64,000 nt of DNA from Streptomyces ochraceiscleroticus (GCF_000720485.1 NZ_JOAX01000017.1:62001-126000); one strand, 5' to 3'; numbered from the stretch's first letter, positions 1 to 8,228 are shown. The notes: a model not told the origin generated them from the letters alone. Numbers and translations: made by a program.

Positions 1-195
1 CCGGATGTTCCCGTGACCATCGGCTGGGGCACCCGCGACCGGCTGCTCCTGCCCCGCCAGGGCGTACGGGCCAAGCGCGTGATCCCGGGCGCCCGCCTCG
101 TCCGCCTCCCCGGCTGCGGCCACGTCCCCATGAACGACGACCCGGCCCTGGTCGCCAGGGTCATCCTCGACACGGTGATGCCGACCGGGGTGTGA
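1..195 (+). CDS. alpha/beta hydrolase, C-terminal end (partial)
   Basis: The reading frame is open from the first base of the window to TGA at 193-195, so only the last 64 residues are present. The segment GCGHVPMNDDP near the end is the classic C-terminal histidine block of alpha/beta-hydrolase enzymes, where the His completes the Ser-Asp-His triad. The stretch just before it (TIGWGTRDRLLLPRQ) fits the strand that carries the acidic triad residue (W-G-x-x-D). Substrate cannot be told from the tail alone. Confidence 0.75.
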   Translation, partial: PDVPVTIGWGTRDRLLLPRQGVRAKRVIPGARLVRLPGCGHVPMNDDPALVARVILDTVMPTGV

Positions 196-280
196 CCCGT
201 AGCGCCGACCTCCTGGCCATCGCCCCGTCCACTTGCGACCATGGGCCGGTTCCGGGCTTCCGTGCCGTTGTCGGCCGGCT

Positions 281-313
281 GTTCACTGTGCGTTCGGTTT
301 CGGGGCACCGGGC
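281..313 (+). promoter_or_regulatory. candidate PHO box (PhoP-binding direct repeats)
   Basis: Three consecutive 11-nt units lie upstream of the phoD-like gene: GTTCACTGTGC, GTTCGGTTTCG and GGGCACCGGGC. Streptomyces PhoP recognises 11-nt direct repeats of the type GTTCACCNNNN. The first unit is close to consensus, the second moderate, the third weak. The position about 50 bp before the SD of a phosphatase gene is what is expected for phosphate-starvation control. Confidence 0.5.
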
Positions 314-363
314 ACCGGTACGAACGGGACCGTACGCAGAGCGATCGAGCAACGGAGGATCAC

Positions 364-1947
364 ATGGCGCAGGGAGCGGCAGGAGGCGGCAGAGCCTTCG
401 GGCGGCGTTCGGTGCTGCACGGAGCGGCGGCCGCGTCCGCGGCGCTCGCGCTGCCAGCGATCGGCGGCGCGGCCCCCGCCCAGGCGCGCACCGGCCGGCC
501 GAGCGCCGACTGGGGCGTGCAGGTGGGTGATGTGACGACCGGCTCGGGGCTGGTGTGGGTACGGTCGGACCGGCCCGCGCGGATGATCGTGGAGACCGCG
601 GCGACCGAGTCGTTCCGCGACGCGCGCACCTGGCACGGGCCGGTGATCGGTGCGGACACGGACTTCACGGGGCTGACCTCGCTGCGCGGCCTGCCGCCCG
701 GCGAGCAGATCCACTACCGGGTCACGCTCGTCGATCCCCACGATCCTCGGCGCACCGGTGAGCCGGTGACCGGGACGTTCCGTACGGCGCCGGTGAAGCG
801 CGGCGAGGGGGTGCGGTTCCACTGGTCGGGGGACCTCGCGGGGCAGGGGTGGGGCATCAACCCCGACCGCGGCGGTTACCGGATCTATGAGGAGATGCGC
901 CGCCGGAACCCCGACTTCTTCCTGTGCAGCGGGGACAACATTTACGCCGACGGCCCGATCACGGCCAGCGTGAAGCTGCCCGACGGGCGGGTCTGGCGGA
1001 ACATCACGACCGAGGAGAAGTCCAAGGTCGCGGAGACGCTCGCGGAGTTCCGCGGCGCCTTCCGGTACAACCTCCTGGACGACAACCTGCGGCGGTTCAA
1101 CGCACAGGTGCCCACGATCACGCAGTGGGACGACCACGAGGTGCACAACAACTGGTACCCGGGGCAGATCCTGGACGACGACCGGTACACGGTGAAGGAC
1201 GCGGACGTGCTGTCCGCGCGCTCGCTGCGGGCGTTCAGCGAGTACTTCCCGATCCGCACGCTGCGCCCGGACGAGCAGGGGCGGGTGTACCGGGTCGTCC
1301 GCCACGGGCCGCTGCTGGACGTGTTCGTGCTGGACATGCGGACGTACCGGAACGCCAACTCCGACGGGCGGCAGACGGAGGACGCGCAGGGCATCCTGGG
1401 CGCCGAGCAGCTCCGGTGGCTCAAGCGGGAGCTGTCGCGGTCGCGCGCGGTGTGGAAGGTGATCGCGTCCGACATGCCGCTGGGGCTGGTCGTGCCGGAC
1501 GGCAAGACCCGCTTCGAGGCAGTGGCGCAGGGCGATCCGGGGCAGCCGCTGGGGCGGGAGCTGCAGCTCGCCGAGCTGCTGCGGCACATCAAGCACCGGC
1601 GGATCACGGGCACGGTGTGGGTGACGACGGACGTGCACTACACCTCGGCGCAGCACTACGATCCGTCGCGCGCGGCGTTCAAGGACTTCGAGCCGTTCTG
1701 GGAGTTCGTCTCCGGGCCGCTGAACGCGGGCGGGTTCCAGGCGCTGAAGCTGGACGGTACGTTCGGTCCCGAGCAGCGGTTCCTGAAGGCTCCGGACCGC
1801 GCGAACACCTCGCCGGCCGAGACGCCGCAGTACTTCGGCGAGATCGACATCGACGGCGGGAGCGGGGAGCTGACGGTGCGGCTGCGGCAGGACAGCGGCG
1901 AGGTGCTGTTCAGCCAGACCCTGCAACCGGGGCGAGTCGGACAGTAG
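364..1947 (+). CDS. phoD: alkaline phosphatase D (PhoD-type), Tat-exported
   Basis: Predicted secreted phosphodiesterase/phosphomonoesterase of the PhoD metallophosphatase family, 527 residues, which is the usual length. The start ATG at 364 follows GGAGG at 354-358. The N-terminus has a twin-arginine signal (RRSVLHG, residues 14-20, then an Ala-rich core ending near AQA), so export is by Tat. Residues ~45-150 form the N-terminal PhoD domain; the metallophosphatase part contains GDNIYADGP and TQWDDHEVHNNW, the metal-binding motifs with the conserved Asp and His residues. It stands alone, with a candidate PHO box upstream, so phosphate scavenging under starvation is the likely role (inference). 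Confidence 0.9.
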   Translation: MAQGAAGGGRAFGRRSVLHGAAAASAALALPAIGGAAPAQARTGRPSADWGVQVGDVTTGSGLVWVRSDRPARMIVETAATESFRDARTWHGPVIGADTDFTGLTSLRGLPPGEQIHYRVTLVDPHDPRRTGEPVTGTFRTAPVKRGEGVRFHWSGDLAGQGWGINPDRGGYRIYEEMRRRNPDFFLCSGDNIYADGPITASVKLPDGRVWRNITTEEKSKVAETLAEFRGAFRYNLLDDNLRRFNAQVPTITQWDDHEVHNNWYPGQILDDDRYTVKDADVLSARSLRAFSEYFPIRTLRPDEQGRVYRVVRHGPLLDVFVLDMRTYRNANSDGRQTEDAQGILGAEQLRWLKRELSRSRAVWKVIASDMPLGLVVPDGKTRFEAVAQGDPGQPLGRELQLAELLRHIKHRRITGTVWVTTDVHYTSAQHYDPSRAAFKDFEPFWEFVSGPLNAGGFQALKLDGTFGPEQRFLKAPDRANTSPAETPQYFGEIDIDGGSGELTVRLRQDSGEVLFSQTLQPGRVGQ

Positions 1948-2049
1948 CGGCGTTTGGTTCGAAGGCGCCGGTAGGGGCAATTGCGCCCTTTACCTGGCGG
2001 ACACAGAGCGTTTGTGATCATGCAACACCGGTCGGTGATGCTGGAGTGC

Positions 2050-3480
2050 ATGAATGAGAAATGCTTGTCCGAGAAGACGCCGAACCGCAGCGCCCGCCGC
2101 CATCACTGGCGGCGGGACGTCGTCGAACTGGCCGCCCTCTTCACCGCCGTCGCGGTGGCCGACTCCGTCGCCAACGCCGTGGCGCACGGCCCGTCGGGCC
2201 CGGTGTTCCTGTGCGCCTCGGCTATCGCGCTGCTCGCCACGGCGGGCTTCCACGTGTGGTGGGCACGGCGCCACGAACACGCTCCCCCGCCGGGCGATAC
2301 CGGCGCCGCGGCGTCGTCGGCCCCCGCCCTCGCCGAGGGTACGGAGCTCCCCGAGACGACGCTGTGGCGCATGCGGACGACCGTACGGGACGAGCCGGGC
2401 AGCCTGGCCGCGCTGTGCCAGGCGCTGGCCGCGCACCGGGTCGACATCCTGAGCCTGCAGACCCACCCGCTGTCGGACGGCACGGTGGACGAGTTCCTGC
2501 TACGGGTGCCGGGCACCCCGGAGCGGGGCGTACTGGCGGGCGCGGTGACCGCGGCGGGCGGCCGGGACACCTGGCTGGAACGCGCCGATGCCCATGATCT
2601 GGTCGACGCGCCGGCCCGTATGCTGTCCCTGGCCACCCGAACGGCCCTGGACTCCGCGGAACTGCCCCTGGCGCTGCGGCAGTTGCTGGGCCGTTGCACC
2701 ATCCACTCGGTACCCGCGCACACGCTGAAGGGCGAGCCGCAGGCCGAACGAGTGCCGGACGACGGCGTACTTGAGGACCACACCATGAAGTTCCGCGACC
2801 CGTCCGGGGGTTCGATCACCATCGAGCGGCCGCAACTCCCCTTCACTCCGACCGAGTTCGCCCGGGTCCGGGCGCTGGTGGAGCTGGACGCCCGGCTCGG
2901 CCAGCGGGTCCCGGAGCGCCGGGACACCCTCACCCTCCCCGAGGGCAACCACATCACCGTGCGCCGCGCCGACCCCTCCGACCTGGCGGCAGCGCGCGAG
3001 ATGCACGACCGCTGCTCGGAGCGGACGCTGTCGCTGCGCTACCACGGCCCCGTGCAGGACTCCGCGCGCTATCTCGACCACCTGCTGAGCCCTCGGCACG
3101 GCCGCACGCTGGCCGTGGAGACCGCCTCCGGGCGGCTGGTGGCCCTCGGCCACCTGCTGTGGGACGGCGACGAGACCGAGGTGGCGCTCCTGGTGGAGGA
3201 CGCGTGGCAGCGCCGCGGCATCGGCGCCGAGCTGCTGGAGCGGCTGGTCGGGATGGCCGCCGAGACGGGCTGCGAGAGCGTGTACGCGATCACGCAGGCG
3301 TCCAACACCGGGATGGTGGCGGCCATGCGCGGCCTGGGGCTGCCGCTGGACTACCAGGTCGAGGAAGGCACGCTGGTGATCACGGCCCGGCCTGCGGGGC
3401 TGCGGCGCCGGCCGCAACCGCGTACCGCCGACCGCCGGCCGGAACCGATGCCCGCAGCGTGGGAGACGGCCGGCCGCTGA
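2050..3480 (+). CDS. membrane-anchored ACT domain-GNAT acetyltransferase fusion
   Basis: A 476-residue protein with three parts. Residues ~20-80 contain two hydrophobic segments (VVELAALFTAVAVADSVA and VFLCASAIALLATAGFHVWW), likely membrane helices. Residues ~112-175 look like an ACT ligand-binding domain (RMRTTVRDEPGSLAALCQAL, then a DILSLQTHPL strand). Residues ~310-450 are a GNAT fold, with an R-x-x-G-I-G acetyl-CoA motif (WQRRGIGAELLERL). Such a fusion suggests acetylation controlled by a small ligand, perhaps an amino acid; the target is unknown. The start is uncertain: ATG 2050 has only a close GGAG (2043-2046); in-frame ATGs also lie at 2020 and 2038. Its last 101 bp overlap the convergent PLP-enzyme gene. 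Confidence 0.8.
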   Translation: MNEKCLSEKTPNRSARRHHWRRDVVELAALFTAVAVADSVANAVAHGPSGPVFLCASAIALLATAGFHVWWARRHEHAPPPGDTGAAASSAPALAEGTELPETTLWRMRTTVRDEPGSLAALCQALAAHRVDILSLQTHPLSDGTVDEFLLRVPGTPERGVLAGAVTAAGGRDTWLERADAHDLVDAPARMLSLATRTALDSAELPLALRQLLGRCTIHSVPAHTLKGEPQAERVPDDGVLEDHTMKFRDPSGGSITIERPQLPFTPTEFARVRALVELDARLGQRVPERRDTLTLPEGNHITVRRADPSDLAAAREMHDRCSERTLSLRYHGPVQDSARYLDHLLSPRHGRTLAVETASGRLVALGHLLWDGDETEVALLVEDAWQRRGIGAELLERLVGMAAETGCESVYAITQASNTGMVAAMRGLGLPLDYQVEEGTLVITARPAGLRRRPQPRTADRRPEPMPAAWETAGR

Positions 3481-4648
3481 GCGCCGCGTCCAGGTCCTGC
3501 CACAGGTCCTCGACGTCCTCCAGGCCCACCGACAGCCGCAGCAGTTGTTCGGAGATGCCGCCGGCCGTCCGGTCGGCGGCATCGACGACGCGGTGGCTGA
3601 TCGAGGCCGGGTGCTGAAGGAGGGTATCGACGCTGCCGAGACTGACCGCCGGGGTGATCAGACGCACCCCGGCGGTCACGTCGTGCGGGTCCCCGCGCAC
3701 CTCGAACGCCACCATCGCGCCGCCGAGCTGCGGATAGTGCACCCGGGCCACGCCGGGATGGCCGGCGAGCCGCCGGGACAGCTCCGCCGCGGTGGCGGAC
3801 GCCGCCCGCATCCGTACGGGAAGGGTGGCCAGCCCGCGCAGCAGCAGATAGCCGGCGAGCGGGTGCAGCACGCCGCCGGTGGTGAAACGCACCTGCCGCA
3901 GCCGCCGCGCGAACTCCTCGTCGCAGGCCACCACGCCGCCCAGTACATCGCCGTGGCCGCCGAGGTACTTGGTTGCGCTGTGCAGCACCAGCCGCGCGCC
4001 GGCCTCGGCCGGACGCTGCAGTACGGGAGTGGCGAAGGTGTTGTCGGCCAGCAGCGGCACGGAGCCGCAGGCGTGCGCGACGGCCGCCAGGTCGGTCTCG
4101 GCGAGCGTGGGGTTGGCCGGGCTCTCGACCATGACCAGGCCGGTGTCGGCGCGCAGCGCGTCGGCGATGCCGGCCGGGTCGGTCCAGGTCACCTCGGTAC
4201 CGAGCAGCCCGCCGGACAGCAGGTGGTCGCTGCAGCCGTACAGCGGGCGGACGGCGACGACGTGCCGCAGCCCTTCGGCGTGCCGGACCAGGAGGCAGGC
4301 GGTGAGGGCCGCCATGCCGCTGGCGAAGGCGACCGCGGACTCGGTGCCTTCGAGGCGGGCGAGGGCGGTCTCGAAGCGGGCGACGGTGGGGTTGCCGAGC
4401 CGGCCGTAGACGGGCGGGCCCTCGAACTCGGCGCCGGTGGCGGCGAACGCGTCGAGCCGGGCGGCCTCACCACGGCTGTCCGCCGAGGGGTACGTGGTCG
4501 ACAGGTCCAGCGGGGCCGCGTGCAGTCCTTGCGCGGCGAGGTCCTCGCGGCCCGCGTGCACGGCCTCGGTGGCCAGGGCACGCGGCAGGGCGTCGGGGGC
4601 GGTGACGGCGGTGGTGGCGCGGTCCGGCCGCGCGGCTGATCGGGTCAT
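3380..4648 (-). CDS. trans-sulfuration family PLP enzyme (cystathionine gamma-synthase/lyase type)
   Basis: A 422-residue Cys/Met-metabolism PLP-dependent enzyme. Family hallmarks: YGRLGNPTV (phosphate-binding region), FASGMAALTA, VESPANPTL with the PLP-ring Asp in ADNTFATPVL, and the Schiff-base lysine in HSATKYLGGHGD (about K227). The C-terminal small domain has SLGSVDTLLQHPA and a final LRLSVGLED. It could be a cystathionine gamma-lyase/synthase or methionine gamma-lyase; sequence reading alone does not separate them. It is divergent from an Lrp/AsnC gene 59 bp away, a pairing often seen when the regulator senses an amino acid handled by the enzyme. The 3' end overlaps the convergent GNAT-fusion gene. 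Confidence 0.9.
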   Translation of the reverse strand: MTRSAARPDRATTAVTAPDALPRALATEAVHAGREDLAAQGLHAAPLDLSTTYPSADSRGEAARLDAFAATGAEFEGPPVYGRLGNPTVARFETALARLEGTESAVAFASGMAALTACLLVRHAEGLRHVVAVRPLYGCSDHLLSGGLLGTEVTWTDPAGIADALRADTGLVMVESPANPTLAETDLAAVAHACGSVPLLADNTFATPVLQRPAEAGARLVLHSATKYLGGHGDVLGGVVACDEEFARRLRQVRFTTGGVLHPLAGYLLLRGLATLPVRMRAASATAAELSRRLAGHPGVARVHYPQLGGAMVAFEVRGDPHDVTAGVRLITPAVSLGSVDTLLQHPASISHRVVDAADRTAGGISEQLLRLSVGLEDVEDLWQDLDAALSGRPSPTLRASVPAGGRRYAVAAGAAAPQAGP

Positions 4649-4707
4649 GCTCCGATGCTGGTCGGGGGCCCTGACCGGATGGTCAACTTCCGTGTTACGT
4701 TCGGTAC

Positions 4708-5193
4708 ATGGCCGACTCTGTGCGTCTCGATCCGGTGGATCTGGAGATATTACGCCTGCTGCAGAACGACGCCCGGACCACATACCGCGACCTGGCCGCG
4801 GCGGTCGGCGTCGCGCCGTCGACCTGTCTGGACCGGGTGACCCGACTGCGCCGCAGCGGCGTGATCCTGGGACACGAACTGCGCCTGGACCCCGCCAAAC
4901 TGGGCCGCGGGCTGCAGGCACTGCTGTCCGTACAAGTACGGCCGCACCGCCGCGAGCTGGTCGGCCCCTTCGTCGAGCGCATCCGCTCGCTGCCCGAGGC
5001 GCTCTCCCTCTTCCACCTCACCGGGCCCGAGGACTACCTCGTCCATGTCGCCGTGCCGGACGCGGCCGCCCTGCAGCGGCTGGTGCTGGACGAGTTCACC
5101 GCCCGGCGCGAAGTGGCCAGGGTCGAGACCCGGCTGGTCTTCCAGCGCTGGGCGTGCGGCCCGCTCCTGCCGCCGGCGGACGCGGTCGGCTGA
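4708..5193 (+). CDS. Lrp/AsnC-family transcriptional regulator
   Basis: 161 residues, standard length. Residues 5-60 form the AsnC-type helix-turn-helix (LDPVDLEILRLLQNDARTTY, then a recognition helix around VAPSTCLDRVTRLRRSGVI). Residues ~70-150 form the RAM ligand/oligomer domain, with a typical G-x-x-D-Y-L pattern (LTGPEDYLVHVAVPD). Divergent from the trans-sulfuration enzyme at 3380-4648, which it probably regulates; the 59-bp shared intergenic region must hold both promoters. The ligand is likely a sulfur or branched amino acid, which is inference from position only. Confidence 0.92.
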   Translation: MADSVRLDPVDLEILRLLQNDARTTYRDLAAAVGVAPSTCLDRVTRLRRSGVILGHELRLDPAKLGRGLQALLSVQVRPHRRELVGPFVERIRSLPEALSLFHLTGPEDYLVHVAVPDAAALQRLVLDEFTARREVARVETRLVFQRWACGPLLPPADAVG

Positions 5194-5253
5194 GCGGGAC
5201 TGCGCACAGGCTGCGCAGGGCTTCGGAAGACAACGCAGAGCTGCGCAGGGCCG

Positions 5254-5616
5254 TTACATCACGGAGCCGGGCGGCGCGATGACGAGCCTGAGGTGCAGGC
5301 GGGCGGCCCTGAGCCCCGCGTGGACGGGGAGGCTGGGGCGGAGCAGCACCAGGCCGCCGCCCATGGAGCGCAGCGCGCTCTGCACCCCGAGGAGGGTGTA
5401 GAGACCGGCGGTGTCGCACGAGGTGACGCCGGAGAGGTCCAGCCGGAGATGGCGCTTGCCGCCCGCCATGACCGCCGCGGTGGCGTCGCACAGCCCTGAC
5501 GCACTGTCATCATCGAGGGTGCCCACCACGGCCAGCTTCGCCAGGGTGGGCGAGCCGGCGGGGACCGGCCACCTCTCGATCCGTACGCGCCTGTCGGTCG
5601 GGGCTTTCACGAGCAT
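5254..5616 (-). CDS. STAS-domain anti-sigma factor antagonist-like protein
   Basis: A 120-residue single STAS domain, as in SpoIIAA/RsbV/BldG-type proteins that bind anti-sigma kinases. The core reads LRLDLSGVTSCDTAGLYTLLGV; the canonical D-S-[S/T]-G-L-G phosphorylation site appears here as C-D-T-A-G-L, with Thr at the phospho-acceptor position or its neighbour. No kinase gene is adjacent, so the partner is elsewhere. Streptomyces has many such orphan STAS proteins. Confidence is good for the fold, low for any particular sigma factor. Confidence 0.85.
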   Translation of the reverse strand: MLVKAPTDRRVRIERWPVPAGSPTLAKLAVVGTLDDDSASGLCDATAAVMAGGKRHLRLDLSGVTSCDTAGLYTLLGVQSALRSMGGGLVLLRPSLPVHAGLRAARLHLRLVIAPPGSVM

Positions 5617-5782
5617 CCCGGCCGCCTCCCTTCAGACAACTCACCGGATGCACCGGCTCACGGCCCCCATGATGGCGCGGTGAGGTCCGCGGCAGGGCCC
5701 GCCGATCGAAACCGACCGAAGAATTCCGTCACGGACCGTGACCGTGGCACGGGCATGTGCCGGAGCCACAGGCCCGTGGCCG

Positions 5783-6211
5783 TCAGTCCAGCGCGTCGCG
5801 GGTCGCCTCGATGAGCTGCCGGGCTTCCTCCTCCCGCGCGTCGTAACGCTCGGGATGGGCGGACGCCTGGACCCGCTGGGCGAGCTGACCCGCTGTGAGG
5901 TCCGAGTCCTCCGCGTCCTCCTCGATGGCCCGCTCGAAGAACCGGTGCGCCGCGTAGTTGACATTCATGCACTGCTCGGCGGTGCCCCAGTCCATGCTGG
6001 GGCGCTGCTGGAACACGCCGACCGAGTCGAGGTCGCCGTGGTCCAGGTTCTCCATGCCCGACTCGACGAGGGCGGCCTCGAAGGCGGCCAGCCGGGCCTT
6101 GCCGGATGCGTTCAGTTCCGCCCCTACCAGGTAGACCACCTCGGCCACTTCGGGGTCGGGGCTCCCCGTGGCGGGGCCGGGCGGCGGTCCTTGCGGTGCC
6201 GGCTGTGGCAC
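5783..6211 (-). CDS. small protein with lysozyme-like (FQQRPS) domain, no signal peptide
   Basis: 142 residues from a GTG at 6211 with an excellent SD (AGGAGGGG six bases upstream). The central part reads NLDHGDLDSVGVFQQRPSMD followed by WGTAEQCMNVNYAAHRFFER. This is the signature of a domain found, from memory, at the end of larger exported actinobacterial proteins (consensus E-x-x-L-x-N-L-x-x-G-D-x-D-S-x-G-x-F-Q-Q-R-P-S-x-x-W-G-T), thought to be lysozyme/transglycosylase-like. This copy has a short Pro-rich N-terminus and neither a signal peptide nor a membrane helix. An alternative long start at 6349 would lie inside the neighbouring DeoR operator and has no SD. Function unknown. Confidence 0.75.
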   Translation of the reverse strand: MPQPAPQGPPPGPATGSPDPEVAEVVYLVGAELNASGKARLAAFEAALVESGMENLDHGDLDSVGVFQQRPSMDWGTAEQCMNVNYAAHRFFERAIEEDAEDSDLTAGQLAQRVQASAHPERYDAREEEARQLIEATRDALD

Positions 6212-6341
6212 GTTCCCCTCCTGCCGTCGTTGTGATGTCGTCTCGCCGGCGCCTCGGCGCCGGACGTTGCGTTCAGCGTCGGGCCGGAACGGGCCCGGGG
6301 CAAGACCGCCTGGAAATGCGTAGGTCACACACTCTTGCAAA

Positions 6342-6366
6342 AACATCACGGAAACTGTGTGATGTT
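6342..6366. promoter_or_regulatory. inverted repeat, probable DeoR-regulator operator
   Basis: AACATCAC-N9-GTGATGTT, perfect 8-bp arms, ending five bases before the SD (GGAGG, 6371-6375) of the DeoR-family gene. The position suits autorepression of the regulator/dehydrogenase unit. Confidence 0.7.
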
Positions 6367-6384
6367 CCGCGGAGGTCAGCCGTG

Positions 6385-7191
6385 ATGCAGAGTCGTGGTT
6401 CCGAAGCCGAGGTCGAGCAGCGCCGCCGCCGGGTGCTGCGGCAGGTCATCGAAGAAGGCGCCGTACGGATCGCCGTACTCGCCGAAAATCTCCAGGTCAG
6501 CGCCATGACGGTGCACCGCGACCTGGCAAATCTGGAGTCCCGGAAGCTGCTGGAGAAGCGCCGCGGCATGGCCGTCGCGCTGCCCGAGGTCACCATGGAG
6601 ACCGCGACCCGCTTCCGCGAGTACCAACAGACCGAGGCGAAGGAGGCGTTCGCCGAGCTGCTGGTGCGGGAGGTCAGTCCGGGTGACACGGTGCTGATGG
6701 ACTGCGGCTCGACACTCTTCCCGCTCGCCCGCAGGCTCGGCCGCATCGAAGGGCTGACCGTCGTCACCAACTCCCTGCGCGTCGCCTCCCTGGTCAGCGC
6801 GGCGGGCACGTCCGGTACGGACGTCATCCTGCTCGGCGGCCGCTACCGGCCCGACTTCGAGGCGTGCGCCGGTACGGACACCCTCCGCCACCTCTCGCGC
6901 ATCCGCGCCACCCTCGCCTTCTCCTCCCCCACCGCCGTCGACCGCGGCCGCCTCTTCCACCCGGTCCAGGAGTGGGCCGACCTGAAGGAGGCCATGCGGG
7001 AGGCGGCGGAGCGCAGCGCGCTGGCCGTGGACCACACCAAGTTCGGGCGGACCGCCACCCATGGGTACGGCGACGCGTCCGGGTACGACCTGGTGGTCAC
7101 CGACACCGCGACGCCGGCGGAGCAGATCGCGGCCATCGAGCGGCTGGGCGTACCGGTCCACGTGGTCGCACCGTCCGTCAGTCCTGACTGA
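6385..7191 (+). CDS. DeoR-family sugar-responsive transcriptional regulator
   Basis: 268 residues from ATG 6385 (a GTG directly before it at 6382 is an equally possible start; GGAGG at 6371-6375 serves both). Residues ~12-65 are the DeoR wHTH (RRVLRQVIEEGAVRIAVLAE, recognition helix VSAMTVHRDLANLESRKLL). Residues ~85-260 are the DeoRC sugar-phosphate sensor domain (DTVLMDCGSTLFPLARRL, VVTNSLRVASLV, ILLGGRYRPDFEACAGT, VDHTKFGR). It is followed after 38 bp by an alcohol dehydrogenase on the same strand, so the two likely form one polyol/sugar-alcohol unit repressed through the inverted repeat at 6342-6366. Confidence 0.92.
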   Translation: MQSRGSEAEVEQRRRRVLRQVIEEGAVRIAVLAENLQVSAMTVHRDLANLESRKLLEKRRGMAVALPEVTMETATRFREYQQTEAKEAFAELLVREVSPGDTVLMDCGSTLFPLARRLGRIEGLTVVTNSLRVASLVSAAGTSGTDVILLGGRYRPDFEACAGTDTLRHLSRIRATLAFSSPTAVDRGRLFHPVQEWADLKEAMREAAERSALAVDHTKFGRTATHGYGDASGYDLVVTDTATPAEQIAAIERLGVPVHVVAPSVSPD

Positions 7192-7229
7192 CAGGCCGTC
7201 AATCACTCCTGAGAGAAAGGCAGTACGCC

Positions 7230-8228
7230 ATGCGTGCCGTCGTCATCCGGACCCCCGGCTCCTTCTCCGTCGAGACGGTCGCCGATCCGACGCCGGGCCC
7301 CGGCGAGGTCGTCGTCAAGGTCGCCGCGGTCGGCATCTGCGGTACCGATCTGCACATCGTGCAGGGCGAGTTCGCGCCGACGCCTTACCCGATCGTGCCC
7401 GGCCACGAGTTCACCGGCGAGGTCGTGGCGCTCGGCGCGGAGGTGGGCGGGGTGCGCGCGGGCGACCGGGTCGCGGTCGACCCGTCGCTGTTCTGCGGGT
7501 CCTGTCACTTCTGCAGTATCGGGCGCGGCAATCTCTGCGAGCGCTGGGGTGCGATCGGCGACACCGTGGACGGCGCGATGGCGCAGTACGTGAAGGTGCC
7601 GGCGGCCAACTGCTACCGCCTGCCGGAGAGCGTGGACCTCGCGCAGGGCACGCTGATCGAGCCGCTGTCCTGCGCGGTGCACGCCTTCGACGTACTGCCG
7701 CGGGACCTGGGCGCGCACTACCTGATCTATGGCGCGGGCACGATGGGCCTGATGATGCTGCAGCTCGCGCGGCGGGCCGGGGCGGCCTCCGTGTCGGTCG
7801 TGGACATCAACACCGAGCGGCTGAAGGTGGCCGAACAGCTCGGCGCCGACGCGGTGGCCACCGGCGCGGACGCGCTGGACCGGCCGCAGGGCTGGGAGAT
7901 CGTCATCGACTGCACGGGTGTGGTGCCGGTGATCGAGGACGCGCTCACGCGGGTGCGGCGCGGCGGCACGTTCCAGCAGTTCGGCGTGGCACCGTCGGAC
8001 GCGATGGCGAAAATCTCGCCGTTCCGGATCTACAACGATGAGATCACCGTGGTCGGCTCGATGGCGGTGGTGCACAGCTTCGGGCGGGCCGTGGAGCTGA
8101 TGGGCAAGGGCGCGCTGGACGCCGCGACAATGCTCACGCACTCGTACGGGCTGGACGAGTTCGGTACGGCGCTGGAGACGTTCCGGCGGGGGGTGGGGCG
8201 CAAGATCCAGCTTCGGCCGGCGGGCTGA
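7230..8228 (+). CDS. zinc-dependent medium-chain alcohol/polyol dehydrogenase
   Basis: 332-residue MDR-family NAD(P)-dependent dehydrogenase. Catalytic zinc ligands are visible at C37 (GICGTDLH) and H59-E60 (PGHEFTGE). A four-cysteine structural zinc loop follows at about residues 90-102 (CGSCHFCSIGRGNLC). The Rossmann nucleotide-binding region starts with YGAGTMGLMMLQLARRAGA and the NAD-specific acidic end is VVDIN. The family includes sorbitol, arabitol, ribitol and threonine dehydrogenases; linkage to a DeoR regulator makes a sugar alcohol the most likely substrate. A GC-rich terminator hairpin begins at its stop codon. Confidence 0.9.
   Translation: MRAVVIRTPGSFSVETVADPTPGPGEVVVKVAAVGICGTDLHIVQGEFAPTPYPIVPGHEFTGEVVALGAEVGGVRAGDRVAVDPSLFCGSCHFCSIGRGNLCERWGAIGDTVDGAMAQYVKVPAANCYRLPESVDLAQGTLIEPLSCAVHAFDVLPRDLGAHYLIYGAGTMGLMMLQLARRAGAASVSVVDINTERLKVAEQLGADAVATGADALDRPQGWEIVIDCTGVVPVIEDALTRVRRGGTFQQFGVAPSDAMAKISPFRIYNDEITVVGSMAVVHSFGRAVELMGKGALDAATMLTHSYGLDEFGTALETFRRGVGRKIQLRPAG

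Noticed and set aside
283..1980. A long minus-strand open frame opposite the phoD-like gene
   Set aside because: Composition is Arg/Leu/Pro/Val-biased with no recognisable motif, typical antisense reading of a GC-rich gene.
1970..1994. Imperfect palindrome GGTAGGGG...CCCTTTACC before the GNAT fusion gene
   Set aside because: Mismatched arms and no regulator nearby; could be a weak phoD terminator, but not strong enough to list.
6212..6349. N-terminal extension of the FQQRPS-domain protein from ATG 6349
   Set aside because: It would run into the operator palindrome of the divergent gene and has no SD, while GTG 6211 has an excellent one.
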